From: DAOTWC01 sp048499435
GTDB lineage: Bacteria > Chloroflexota > Anaerolineae > Aggregatilineales > Phototrophicaceae
NCBI GenBank assembly: GCA_048499435.1
Contig: JASNZW010000004.1
Span: 186,001 to 250,000 of the forward strand
Direction: 5' to 3'
Length of the DNA: 64,000 bases
Shown: piece after piece, positions 53,226-63,585 of the stretch
Layout: each line of letters starts with the position of its first letter
Position numbering within the stretch: the first letter of the stretch is position 1
Program-made: the position numbers and the translations under genes
The notes under the pieces: generated by a model
Databases searched by the model: none
What the model was told of the DNA's origin: nothing
What the model saw: the letters and a program-made list of their open reading frames with translations, nothing else

Positions 53226-54967
53226 GCGCGCAGACGCGGCCTTTTATCCAGGATGAGATGGTGCGGCGGCGGCTGCCGCTGGTGATCGCCGCGCTGGTGA
53301 TCGTCAGCCTGCTGCTGCTGGGCCGGCTGATCTCGTTCCAGTACCAGCTCGCGCCGGAGGTGCGCAACTACCTGGAGAGCCTGGCCAACTCCAGCTACAA
53401 CCGCACGCTGCGGCTGGCGGCGGCGCGCGGCACGATCTACGACCGGGGCGGCCAGCCGCTGGCCGTCAACACGCTGGAGTACAAGATCGGCATCAGCCCT
53501 AACCTGGTGTCGGACCGGCGCGCCGTCGCCACCCAGCTCGCCGCCATGCTCAGCCTGGACGAGCTGGAGACGTTCGAGAAGGTGTCGAGCAACCAGCCCT
53601 GGGTGCTGCTGGCGCCGCGCGTCAGCGCAGAGGTGGGCCAGCAGGTGACGGAGGCCAAGCTGATCGGCGTGACGATTGAGCCAGTGGCCCGCCGCAGCTA
53701 CCCGCAGGGGACGCTGGCGGCGCAGCTTGTCGGCTTTGTGGGCGGCGACTTCCAGGGCTATTACGGCGTCGAAGGTTATTACCAGGACCAGCTTGTCGGG
53801 CGCGAGCGCGATCAACTGGTCAGCAACATCCCCTTTGATGTGCCGCAGGACCCGCAGGCCGACCGGGGGGCGGACATCATCCTGACGATTGACCGCGACA
53901 TTCAGTTCCTGGCGGAGAGCGAGCTGCAGCGCGCCATCACCGAAAGCGGGGCCACCAAAGGCACGATCATCATCATGAACCCGCGCAGCGGCGACCTGCT
54001 GGCGCTGGCCAACTACCCATCGTTTGACCCGAACGCCTATTTCAACGTGGATAACCCCGACCTGCAGCGCAACGCCGCCATTGGCGAACAGTATGAGCCG
54101 GGGTCGGTGATGAAGGTGCTGACGATCGCCGCCGCGCTGGACAACGGGACGATCGCGCCGCAGAGCACTTACATTGACCAGGGGCGGCTGGAACAGGCCG
54201 GGATCGTCGTCGAGAACTGGGACCGGCAGGCGCACGGCATCACCGACATGACGCAGGTGCTGGTGCAGTCGCTCAATGTGGGCGCGGCGACGGTCAGCCT
54301 GCAGATGGGGCCGAACGATTTTTACCGGCGGCTGCGCGCTTTCGGCATCGGCCAGGGGACGGGCATTGACCTGCAGGGCGAGGCGCGCGGCACGATGCTG
54401 GTCCCCGGCGACCCGGACTGGAGCGAGAGCAACCTGCTGACGAACAGCTACGGCCAGGGCATCGCGGTTACGCCGCTGCAAATGCTGACGGCGGTGTCGG
54501 CGATCGCCAACGGCGGGCTGATGATGCAGCCGCACGTCGTCTACCAGGTGCGCGACGGCGACCAGGTGTACACGTCGGAGCCGTCCACGCTGGGGCGGCC
54601 GATTTCTGAGGAAACCGCGCGCGTCGTCACTGAGATGATGGTGGCGGTGGTGCGCGACGGGCTGGACGGGCGGGCGTCTGTGCCCGGTTATACGATTGCC
54701 GGCAAGACCGGCACGGCGCAGATACCGGTTCCCGGCCTGGGCTATGACCCGCGCGGCTCGATTGTGACGTTCGTGGGCTTTCTGCCCGCCGACAACCCGC
54801 AGGTGAGCGTGCTGATCAAGCTGGACCGGCCCACCGATTACTGGGGCAGCCAGGTGGCCGCGCCGGTGTTCGCGCGCCTGGCCGAGCGGCTGGTGATTCT
54901 GCTCAACATCCCGCCGGACGACATCCGCCGCGCGCTGGCGCAGGCGCAGCCGGCGGCAGCGCAGTGA
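53222..54967 (+). CDS. ftsI: Peptidoglycan transpeptidase (class B PBP, FtsI/PBP2)
   Basis: A 581-residue penicillin-binding protein with an N-terminal membrane segment (about 19-38), a PBP dimer domain with R-G-T-I-Y-D-R-G (about 70-77), and a transpeptidase domain with S-V-M-K (active-site Ser at about 300), S-L-N and K-T-G-T (about 499-502). It cross-links septal peptidoglycan outside the membrane, together with FtsW. No PASTA domain is present. It overlaps ftsL by four bases, and mraY follows six bases later; murE and murF, often found between them, are missing. Confidence 0.9.
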   Translation: MSAQTRPFIQDEMVRRRLPLVIAALVIVSLLLLGRLISFQYQLAPEVRNYLESLANSSYNRTLRLAAARGTIYDRGGQPLAVNTLEYKIGISPNLVSDRRAVATQLAAMLSLDELETFEKVSSNQPWVLLAPRVSAEVGQQVTEAKLIGVTIEPVARRSYPQGTLAAQLVGFVGGDFQGYYGVEGYYQDQLVGRERDQLVSNIPFDVPQDPQADRGADIILTIDRDIQFLAESELQRAITESGATKGTIIIMNPRSGDLLALANYPSFDPNAYFNVDNPDLQRNAAIGEQYEPGSVMKVLTIAAALDNGTIAPQSTYIDQGRLEQAGIVVENWDRQAHGITDMTQVLVQSLNVGAATVSLQMGPNDFYRRLRAFGIGQGTGIDLQGEARGTMLVPGDPDWSESNLLTNSYGQGIAVTPLQMLTAVSAIANGGLMMQPHVVYQVRDGDQVYTSEPSTLGRPISEETARVVTEMMVAVVRDGLDGRASVPGYTIAGKTGTAQIPVPGLGYDPRGSIVTFVGFLPADNPQVSVLIKLDRPTDYWGSQVAAPVFARLAERLVILLNIPPDDIRRALAQAQPAAAQ

Positions 54968-54973
54968 GAGGAT

Positions 54974-56005
54974 ATGGCGACGATGGGTTTACCGTTTGCG
55001 CTGACGGTTGGGGCGACGGCGTTTCTGCTGGGCGTGATCTGGGGCGCGCCGTTTATCGAGGTGCTGCGCCGGCTGAAGATCGGCAAACAGATTCGCGCTG
55101 AGCTGAGCGAACACCACCAGAAGAAAATGGGCACGCCGACGATGGGCGGCATCATGATCGTGCTGCCGGTGCTGCTGGTGGCGCTGGGCCTGAACATCGT
55201 CAGCGTGATTCGCACGGTGACCGGCCCCAGCATCCTGCTGCCGCTGTTCGTGCTGGTGGGGTTTGCGCTGCTGGGCGCGATTGACGACTGGGAAGGCATC
55301 CAGACGTCGCGCGGGCGGCGCGGCGAGGGCCTGTCGGCGCGGGCCAAGTTTATCGCGCAGGTGGCGCTGGCGGGCATCGCGGCGGCGGTGATCTCGCTGT
55401 ATGACGGCGGTTTTTCGTTCGCCAACGAGGTGCGCCTGCCGCTGCTGCCGGTGGTGATCCCGATCAGCCCGGTGCTGTTCATCCCCATCACCACGTTTAT
55501 CATCGTGGGCATGTCCAACGCCGTCAACCTGACCGACGGCCTGGACGGGCTGGCGGGCATCATCACGGCCAGCGCCTTCGCCGCTTACGGCGTGATCGCC
55601 TATTTACAGCAGCAGATCTTTCTGACGCAGTTCTGCTTCATCCTGGTGGGCGCGTGCTTCGCTTTTCTGTGGTACAACGCGCACCCGGCGCAGTTATTTA
55701 TGGGCGACACCGGCTCGCTGGCGCTGGGCGCGGCGCTGGGCACGGTGGCGGTCATGACCGGCCAGTGGCTGCTGCTGCCGATTGTGGCCATCGTGCCGAT
55801 CGCCGAAACGCTGTCCGTGATTTTGCAGGTGGCGTCGGCCAAGTACACCCGGCGCTACTGGGGGGTGGATAAGCGTATTTTCCGCCAGGCCCCGCTGCAC
55901 GGGCATTTTGAGCTGGGCGGCTGGAGCGAGACGCAGATCGTTCAGCGCTTCTGGCTGGTGGGCCTGCTGAGCGCCATGATCGGCGTGGCGCTGGCGCTGG
56001 TGTAA
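54974..56005 (+). CDS. mraY: Phospho-N-acetylmuramoyl-pentapeptide transferase
   Basis: A 343-residue membrane enzyme with about ten membrane segments. It has K-K-M-G-T-P-T-M-G-G near residue 52, D-D-W near 110, N-L-T-D-G-L-D-G-L-A near 183 and H-x-H-F in P-L-H-G-H-F-E-L near 306, all typical of MraY. It makes lipid I on the inner face of the membrane. GAGAGG precedes the ATG. The next gene, murD, starts five bases after the stop. Confidence 0.93.
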   Translation: MATMGLPFALTVGATAFLLGVIWGAPFIEVLRRLKIGKQIRAELSEHHQKKMGTPTMGGIMIVLPVLLVALGLNIVSVIRTVTGPSILLPLFVLVGFALLGAIDDWEGIQTSRGRRGEGLSARAKFIAQVALAGIAAAVISLYDGGFSFANEVRLPLLPVVIPISPVLFIPITTFIIVGMSNAVNLTDGLDGLAGIITASAFAAYGVIAYLQQQIFLTQFCFILVGACFAFLWYNAHPAQLFMGDTGSLALGAALGTVAVMTGQWLLLPIVAIVPIAETLSVILQVASAKYTRRYWGVDKRIFRQAPLHGHFELGGWSETQIVQRFWLVGLLSAMIGVALALV

Positions 56006-56009
56006 GCGT

Positions 56010-57374
<1,365 letters not shown>

Positions 57375-57512
57375 TCATAAGCAGGGAGACACCGCGCCCG
57401 TTGGCCTCTATGCCCCGCATCCCTGGCGTTTTCGCCGGCAGCGAGAGGGGAAATGGCGGCGCGGCCAGCGCGCGCTTCTAACGTAATGTGAGAGCCAGCA
57501 GCGGGAGCAGGT

Positions 57513-58796
57513 ATGGCCAACCAGCCGGTATTTATCGAAAGTGACGATATCAGGGCGCAGGCCCCGGCTGTTCCGGGCGAGCGCCAGCGGCGCTTCGTCG
57601 CGGCGCTGGACCCCTACCTGCTGATTGTGGTGGGCGGCCTGCTGGCGATCGGCGCGATGATGGTCTACAGCACGACGTTTGACTGGAGCTACCAGAGCTT
57701 CGGCAGCGAGTCGTATATTTTCGTGCAGCACCTGCGTAACATGGGCATCGGCGTGGTGGTGCTGCTGCTGCTGGCGTTCATTGATTACCGCGTATGGAAG
57801 CGCTTCGCCGTGTGGATGCTGCTGGGGGTGATCGCGCTGCTGATCGCGGTGCTGCTGTTCGGCGACGACGCTTTCGGCGCGCGGCGCTCGCTGATTCGCG
57901 GCTCGCTGCAGCCGGGCGAGGCGGCGGAACTGGTGATGGTCATCTACATGGCGGCCTGGCTTAGCTCGAAGCGTACGCGGGTGCGCAGCCTGCTTTACGG
58001 CCTGCTGCCGTTCGCGGTGCTGGTGAGCATCGTGGGCGGCCTGGTGATGCTCCAGCCGGACCTGAGTTCGGCGGCGATGATTTTCGCCGTCAGCGGTATT
58101 ATGTTCTTCCTGGCGGGCGGCGACCTGCTCCAGCTTGGGGTGGCGGGCGGCGCGGCGGCGGGGGCTGGCTGGCTGCTGGCGCAGCGCGTCAGCTATGCCC
58201 AGGGCCGCCTGACGTCGTTCATTGACAGCCTCAGCGACCTGACACAGGCGCATTACCAGGTGCAGCAGGCGGTGATCGCCTTTCTCAACGGTGGCTGGAC
58301 GGGCGTCGGGCTGGGCGAGGGGCGGCAGAAGTTCGGCTTCCTGCCCGCGCCGCACACCGACAGCATCTTCGCCGTGATCGGCGAGGAGCTTGGCATTATC
58401 GGCGCGGGCTTCGTCGTGCTATTATATGTGGCGTTCGTGGTGCGCGGCTTTCAGACCTCGCGGCGCGCGCCGGACACGTTCGGGGCGCTGCTGGCCGCCG
58501 GCGTGACTGTGTGGATCGTTTCAAAGGCGCTGCTGAACATCGCTGTGATGACTGCCCTGGTCCCGCCAACGGGGGCGGTGCTGCCGTTTATCAGCTTCGG
58601 CGGCTCGTCGCTGGTGGTGCTGATGGCGGGCACGGGCCTGCTGTTGAGCGTGGGCCGCGTGCGGGCGCGCCAGATGAAGATGCCGGAACGGAGAAATGTC
58701 CTTGCGCCTTATGATCGCGGCGGGCGGGACGGGGGGCCACGTGTATCCCGCGCTGGCCGCAGCCGAAGCGCTTACCCAGACGCGCCCGGAAATTAG
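57513..58796 (+). CDS. ftsW: FtsW-type septal peptidoglycan glycosyltransferase
   Basis: A 427-residue SEDS protein with about ten membrane segments. It has a Gln-Pro containing loop (M-L-Q-P-D-L-S near 182), F-A-V-I-G-E-E-L-G near 285 and P-F-I-S-F-G-G-S-S near 352, the family signatures. It polymerises lipid II at the septum with the class B PBP. The cytoplasmic tail after the last membrane segment is basic, Gly/Arg-rich and runs 101 bases into murG in another frame, an unusually long overlap for this cluster. Confidence 0.9.
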   Translation: MANQPVFIESDDIRAQAPAVPGERQRRFVAALDPYLLIVVGGLLAIGAMMVYSTTFDWSYQSFGSESYIFVQHLRNMGIGVVVLLLLAFIDYRVWKRFAVWMLLGVIALLIAVLLFGDDAFGARRSLIRGSLQPGEAAELVMVIYMAAWLSSKRTRVRSLLYGLLPFAVLVSIVGGLVMLQPDLSSAAMIFAVSGIMFFLAGGDLLQLGVAGGAAAGAGWLLAQRVSYAQGRLTSFIDSLSDLTQAHYQVQQAVIAFLNGGWTGVGLGEGRQKFGFLPAPHTDSIFAVIGEELGIIGAGFVVLLYVAFVVRGFQTSRRAPDTFGALLAAGVTVWIVSKALLNIAVMTALVPPTGAVLPFISFGGSSLVVLMAGTGLLLSVGRVRARQMKMPERRNVLAPYDRGGRDGGPRVSRAGRSRSAYPDAPGN

Positions 58797-59817
58797 CCTG
58801 CACTTTGTCGGCAGCGGCGGGCTGGAGGGGGAGCTGGTGCGCGCGTCCGGCGTGGCGTTCCAGACGTATGACGACGTGCGCGGCGGCCCGGTCGCCGGCG
58901 TTAGCCTGGCCCGCCGGGCGGTCAGCGCCGTGCAGCTAGGGGCCGGGGCGGCGCAGGCGTGGGGCCTGCTGCGCCGCTACCGTCCGGGCGCGGTGCTGCT
59001 CACCGGCGGGTGGAGCAGCCTGCCGGTGGCGCTGGCGGCCTGGGCGCGGCGCGTGCCGGTGCTGATTTTTCTGCCGGACATCGAACCGGGCGCGAGCATC
59101 AGGCTGCTGCGGCGTTTCGCCCGGCGCGTGGCGCTCACCGTGCCGGAATCCGCCGCTTACTTTCGCCCTGGCCAGACGGTTGTCACCGGCTACCCGCTGC
59201 GCGGCAGCGTGACCCGGGCCACGCGCGCAGCGGCGCTGGCGCGTTTTAAGCTGGACGCCGGCCGCCCGACGGTGCTGGTGTTTGGCGGCAGCCGGGGCGC
59301 GCGCAGCCTCAACCAGGCGCTGTTGGCCGCCGCGCCGGGCCTGTTGGACACGGGCGCGCAGCTTGTGCACATCACCGGCGCGCTGGATTGGCCGGAGGTG
59401 GAGGCGGCGCTGGCGGCGCTGGCGGCCCAGGGCGTGGACGTGGCCCGCTACCAGGCCTTCCCGTATCTGCACGACGAGATGGGGCTGGCGCTGGCGGCGG
59501 CGGACCTGGTCGTAAGCCGCGCGGGGGCCAGCGTGCTGGGCGAGTTTCCGCTGTTCGGGCTGGCGGCGGTGCTGGTCCCTTACCCGCACGCCTGGCGCTA
59601 CCAGCGGGTGAACGCGGAGTACCTGGCGGCGCGCGGCGCGGCGCTGGTGCTGGCCGACGAACGCCTGCAGGCGGACCTGCTGCCGACGGTGCGCGGCCTG
59701 CTGGCGGACCCGGCGCGGCTGGCGGCGATGCGGCAGCAGGCGGCGGCGCTGGCGCAGCCGGACGGCGCGGCGCGGCTGGCTTCGGAGTTGGTGCATCTGG
59801 CAGGGGAGGCACGATGA
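58696..59817 (+). CDS. murG: UDP-N-acetylglucosamine:lipid I transferase
   Basis: A 373-residue GT28 enzyme with A-A-G-G-T-G-G-H-V-Y-P-A at residues 8-19 (lipid I binding loop), V-F-G-G-S-R-G-A-R-S near 193-202 and a C-terminal sugar-nucleotide region (V-S-R-A-G-A-S near 274). It makes lipid II at the inner membrane face. Its first 101 bases overlap the end of ftsW. ATG 58696 is required to include the glycine-rich loop, so the overlap is real. Confidence 0.92.
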   Translation: MSLRLMIAAGGTGGHVYPALAAAEALTQTRPEISLHFVGSGGLEGELVRASGVAFQTYDDVRGGPVAGVSLARRAVSAVQLGAGAAQAWGLLRRYRPGAVLLTGGWSSLPVALAAWARRVPVLIFLPDIEPGASIRLLRRFARRVALTVPESAAYFRPGQTVVTGYPLRGSVTRATRAAALARFKLDAGRPTVLVFGGSRGARSLNQALLAAAPGLLDTGAQLVHITGALDWPEVEAALAALAAQGVDVARYQAFPYLHDEMGLALAAADLVVSRAGASVLGEFPLFGLAAVLVPYPHAWRYQRVNAEYLAARGAALVLADERLQADLLPTVRGLLADPARLAAMRQQAAALAQPDGAARLASELVHLAGEAR

Positions 59818-60347
59818 TTCAGCTTTCGGCGGTGCTGCTGACGATGGCGATCTTCTTCGGCATTATTGGCTACCTGCGCGGGTGGAACAAAGAGCTGATT
59901 TCGCTGGCCGGCATCATCCTGGGGTTGTTTGCGCTGTTTCAGTTCGACAACCTGCTGCGCGGCGTGCTGCTGGCGGGCGTCTCGCGCGATCAGGTGTTTC
60001 TGGTGCAGGCGGCGATCTTCCTGGTGGTGGTGTTCTTCGCTTACCAGACGCGCGGCATGGGCGCGGGGCGCGGCCCTGACGGGCGCGACCGCCTGCAGTC
60101 GAGCATTCTGGGCGGGCTGGTCGGCTTCATCAACGGCTACCTGATCTGGGGGTCGCTGTGGTATTTCATGGACATCAACGCTTACCCGCTGGCCCCGGCG
60201 GTGATCGCGCCCGCGCCCGGCTCGCCCAGTGACCAGGCGCGCAGCCTGCTGCCGCTGGTGGTGCTGGGCGGGGGCGTGACAGGCACGGGCGACCTGCTGG
60301 CGATCGCGGTGATTGTGCTGTTTCTGATCGTCCTGATCGTGATCTGA
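59814..60347 (+). CDS. CvpA-like membrane protein within the cell-wall cluster
   Basis: A 177-residue protein with four membrane segments (about 1-18, 25-42, 52-72 and 150-172). The sequence R-G-W-N-K-E-L-I-S-L-A-G in the first loop and the overall layout fit the CvpA/colicin V production family, whose molecular role is not established. Its ATG overlaps the murG stop (ATGA), so it is coupled to peptidoglycan genes; an envelope-related function is likely. A CvpA-like gene at this place is not part of the classical cluster. Confidence 0.7.
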   Translation: MIQLSAVLLTMAIFFGIIGYLRGWNKELISLAGIILGLFALFQFDNLLRGVLLAGVSRDQVFLVQAAIFLVVVFFAYQTRGMGAGRGPDGRDRLQSSILGGLVGFINGYLIWGSLWYFMDINAYPLAPAVIAPAPGSPSDQARSLLPLVVLGGGVTGTGDLLAIAVIVLFLIVLIVI

Positions 60348-60365
60348 ACGGTGGTGGCGGTGACG

Positions 60366-61760
60366 ATGGCGCGTTTGATTCCCGGCCAGCATATTCACCT
60401 CGTCGGCATCGGCGGGGCGGGGCTGTCGGCCATCGCGCGGGTGCTGCTGCGGCAGGGTTATCACGTGTCGGGCAGCGACCGCAGCGCGAGCGCGGTGACG
60501 GAGGCGCTGGCGCGCGAGGGCGCGCTGGTGTATATCGGCCACGACGCGCAGCAGGTGATGGGCGCGGAGCTGGTGATCGCGTCGTCGGCGGTGGCGGATG
60601 ACCACATCGAGGTGGCGATGGCGCGCGCGCTCGACATCCCGGTGTACCGGCGGGCCGACATCGTCGGCGCGCTGACCGCCGGGCAGCAGGTGATCGCGGT
60701 GGCGGGCACACACGGCAAAACGACGACGTCCGCCATGATCGCGCATATCCTGCTGGCGGCCGGGCACGACCCCAGCTACATCGTTGGCGGCGTGCTGCGC
60801 TCAACGGGCAGCAACGCCGGCGTGGGGCGCGGCCGCGCCTTCGTCATTGAGGCCGACGAGTACGACAACATGTATCACGGCCTGCACCCGCAGACGGCGG
60901 TCGTGACCAGCATCGAGTTCGACCACCCCGATTTTTTTGCCACCCCTAACGATATGGTGCGGTCGTTTGCGCATTTCGCCAGTTTGCTGCCGGCGGATGG
61001 CCTGCTGGCGGCCTGCGCCGATGACCCAGCGGCGCTGGTGCTGGCGCAGAACCGGCTGGTAGACGGCCTGCCGGTGACGACTTACGGCCTGGACAGCCCG
61101 CTGGCGGCCTGGCGCGGCGCGCGCGTGCGCGTGGAGGGGGACTGCACGGTTTTTGATGTGGCGCACGATGGGCAGGCGCGCGGCGCAGTGCGGCTGCGCG
61201 TGCCCGGCACGCACAACGTCCGCAACGCGCTGGCGGCGCTGGCGGCTGCCGACCGGCAGGGCGTGGCGTTTGACCGCGCCGCCGCCGCGCTGGCCACGTT
61301 TGAGGGGACGGGGCGGCGGTTCGAGCTGCGCGCCGATGCTGACGGCGTCGCCGTGATTGACGACTACGCGCACCACCCGACGGCCATCCGCGTGACGTTA
61401 GAGGCGGCGCGCCAGCGCTACCCGGACCGCGCGATCTGGGCGGTGTGGCAGCCGCACACCTACAGCCGCACGCAGGCGCTGCTCGACGGCTACGCGGCGG
61501 CCTTCGGCGCGGCGGACCACGTTATCGTGACGGATATTTACGCCGCGCGCGAGCAGCCGCTCCCTGGCGTGACCGGGGCGGCGGCGGCGGCGGCGATCAA
61601 CGTCCCGGATGTGCGCTACGCGGCCAGCCTGGCGGACGCGGCGCGGCTGCTGGCGGCGGCGGTGCGCGCGCCGGCGGCAATTGTAATTATGAGCGCGGGC
61701 GACGCGCCGGAGATCGGCAGGGCGTTCCTTCGGCTGCGGCGCGCCGGCGGGCCAGCCTGA
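60366..61760 (+). CDS. murC: UDP-N-acetylmuramate:L-alanine ligase
   Basis: From ATG 60366 the product has 464 residues; GTG 60351 is a possible upstream start. It has the Rossmann start H-L-V-G-I-G-G-A-G-L-S, the ATP motif G-T-H-G-K-T-T-T-S (about 115-123), E-A-D-E-Y-D near 162-167 and D-D-Y-A-H-H-P-T near 335-342, the MurC set. It adds L-alanine to UDP-MurNAc, the first peptide step. Its stop codon shares one base with the murB start (TGATG). Confidence 0.92.
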   Translation: MARLIPGQHIHLVGIGGAGLSAIARVLLRQGYHVSGSDRSASAVTEALAREGALVYIGHDAQQVMGAELVIASSAVADDHIEVAMARALDIPVYRRADIVGALTAGQQVIAVAGTHGKTTTSAMIAHILLAAGHDPSYIVGGVLRSTGSNAGVGRGRAFVIEADEYDNMYHGLHPQTAVVTSIEFDHPDFFATPNDMVRSFAHFASLLPADGLLAACADDPAALVLAQNRLVDGLPVTTYGLDSPLAAWRGARVRVEGDCTVFDVAHDGQARGAVRLRVPGTHNVRNALAALAAADRQGVAFDRAAAALATFEGTGRRFELRADADGVAVIDDYAHHPTAIRVTLEAARQRYPDRAIWAVWQPHTYSRTQALLDGYAAAFGAADHVIVTDIYAAREQPLPGVTGAAAAAAINVPDVRYAASLADAARLLAAAVRAPAAIVIMSAGDAPEIGRAFLRLRRAGGPA

Positions 61761-62671
61761 TGACAGACCTGCACACGCTGCTGGGCGACCGTCTGCTGCG
61801 CGACGAGCCGCTGGCGCGCTACACCGCCGCCCGCCTGGGCGGGCCGGCAGAGTGGCTGTATGTGGCGCGCGGCCCGGTTGAGGAACTGGCGCAGGTGGCG
61901 GCGGCGGCCTGGGCCGCCGGGCTGCCGCTGCGGGTGCTGGGCGGCGGCTCTAACGTGCTGGTGTCGGAACGCGGCGTGCGCGGCCTGGTGATCATCAACC
62001 ACGCCGCCAGCGTGGAATTTGGCGAGTGGCACGGCGGCCGCCGGGTGGCGGCGGCCAGCGGAACCGGCCTGGCCACGCTGGCGAAGCGCTGCCAGCGGCG
62101 CGGCCTGGCCGGCCTGGAATGGGCGGTCAGCGTGCCGGGGACGGTCGGCGGCGCGGTGATCAACAATGCTGGCGCATACGGCGGCGACATCGCCGCCAGC
62201 CTGTGCGACGCCGTCGTGCTGGGGCCAGATGGCCCGCGCCTGTTCACGCCGGCGGATATGGCCTACGCCTACCGTCATTCCAGCCTGAAGGCGCGCCCTG
62301 ACCGGCGCTTCGTGGTGCTGCTGGCGCAGTTCGCGCTGGCGGCGGACGACCCGGCGGCCATCCAGGCGCGCATGGACGGCTACAGCGCCCGGCGCAAGCA
62401 GACACAGCCGCCGGGGGCCAGCCTGGGCAGCATCTTCAAGAACCCGCCCGGCGACTACGCGGGCCGGCTGATCGAGGCGGCGGGGCTGAAGGGTTACACG
62501 CTGGGCGGGGCGCAGGTTTCGCCGCTGCACGCCAATTTTTTTATTAACGCCGGGGGGGCGGCCACCGCGTCTGACTATTACGCGCTGGTGGAGTATGTGC
62601 GGGCGGCGGTGGCGCAGAAAACCGGCGTTGTGCTTGAGCCGGAGATCGAACTGGTTGGAGACTGGTTTTAG
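61760..62671 (+). CDS. murB: UDP-N-acetylenolpyruvoylglucosamine reductase
   Basis: A 303-residue flavoenzyme. It has Y-T-A-A-R-L-G-G-P-A near 22-31, the FAD segment L-G-G-G-S-N-V-L-V near 64-72, P-G-T-V-G-G-A and N-N-A-G-A-Y-G near 130-142, Y-R-H-S-S near 170 and a final E-P-E-I-E-L-V-G. It reduces enolpyruvyl-UDP-GlcNAc to UDP-MurNAc with NADPH. The length and the absence of the extra C-terminal loop place it in the type IIb-like group. It is translationally coupled to murC. Confidence 0.92.
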   Translation: MTDLHTLLGDRLLRDEPLARYTAARLGGPAEWLYVARGPVEELAQVAAAAWAAGLPLRVLGGGSNVLVSERGVRGLVIINHAASVEFGEWHGGRRVAAASGTGLATLAKRCQRRGLAGLEWAVSVPGTVGGAVINNAGAYGGDIAASLCDAVVLGPDGPRLFTPADMAYAYRHSSLKARPDRRFVVLLAQFALAADDPAAIQARMDGYSARRKQTQPPGASLGSIFKNPPGDYAGRLIEAAGLKGYTLGGAQVSPLHANFFINAGGAATASDYYALVEYVRAAVAQKTGVVLEPEIELVGDWF

Positions 62672-62762
62672 ATTGTGGACAGGCCGCGCTGTTTGACATA
62701 TAGTTGGATTGTGGGTAAGTGTTGGATTCCTGGGTAACGGCGGAAGCAGGATACGGGGTTTG

Positions 62763-63584
62763 ATGGCATCGCGGTCACGAGAGCGGCGGCGGCGGAATGT
62801 TCGTATCGCGGGGGTGTGGGACGGCGGCCTGCTGTCCCCGGCGGTCAGCCGCACGACAGTTCAGCACGGCGCGCGCGGCAGCCAGTTGGTGGGCGCGCGG
62901 CTGGTCAGCGGGCTGATCATCGTCTGCCTGCTGGCGGTGCTGGCTATGTTCATCGGCAGCGATGCGTTCTACGTTCACAGCATCGCCGTCAGCGGCTTGC
63001 AGTACCTCAGCAAAGAGGAAGTGTTTGCGCTGACGGACATCGCCAACATGCACATTTTCTGGGTGGACGCGGCCCAGGTGCGCGCTGGGATTCTGCGCTC
63101 GCCGACGGTCGCTGACGCTGAGGTGCAGGTTGGCTGGCCGCCGCTGATGGTGCGTATCGCTATTCAGGAACGGCAGCCGGCGCTGGTGTGGGAGCAGGCT
63201 GGCGTGGCGACGTGGGTGGACGTGCAGGGGCGCGTGATGCTCATGCGCGAGGACCGCCCGGACCTGATGCGCATAGTGGATGTCGTGGCGGAGGGGCCGC
63301 TGGGGCCGGATGTGCGGGTGGACGCGGCGGCGGTCGCCGGCGCGCTCCAGTTGAAAAGTATGTACCCGAATATCGAACGGATGCTGTACCACCCGGACCG
63401 GGGCCTGGGCTATCAGGATGGGCGCGGCTGGGAAGTGTGGTTTGGAACCGGTACAGATATGCCAGAGAAAATCCTGGTCTACAATGCTATCGTAGGCAAT
63501 CTGCTGGCGCGCGGCAAACAGCCGGCGCTGCTGAACGTCGCCAACCCCGACGCGCCGTATTACTCTGAGGTGAGGGGACGTTAA
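62763..63584 (+). CDS. ftsQ: FtsQ-type divisome protein with POTRA domain
   Basis: From ATG 62763 the product has 273 residues: a basic cytoplasmic N-terminus (R-E-R-R-R-R-N), one membrane segment (about 48-70), a POTRA domain (about 72-145; F-Y-V-H-S-I-A-V-S-G-L with I-A-N-M-H-I-F-W-V-D) and an FtsQ-type outer domain with Q-E-R-Q-P-A-L-V-W. It links cytoplasmic and outer division proteins. GTG 62709 is an upstream alternative. A TTGACA at 62693-62698 with a weak TAAGTG box 17 bases later could be an internal promoter in the 91-base gap. Confidence 0.85.
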   Translation: MASRSRERRRRNVRIAGVWDGGLLSPAVSRTTVQHGARGSQLVGARLVSGLIIVCLLAVLAMFIGSDAFYVHSIAVSGLQYLSKEEVFALTDIANMHIFWVDAAQVRAGILRSPTVADAEVQVGWPPLMVRIAIQERQPALVWEQAGVATWVDVQGRVMLMREDRPDLMRIVDVVAEGPLGPDVRVDAAAVAGALQLKSMYPNIERMLYHPDRGLGYQDGRGWEVWFGTGTDMPEKILVYNAIVGNLLARGKQPALLNVANPDAPYYSEVRGR

Positions 63585-63585
63585 T

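Noticed and set aside
57410..57481. Small open frame of 23 codons between murD and ftsW
   Set aside because: No ribosome binding site or recognisable sequence; it is too short to support as a gene.
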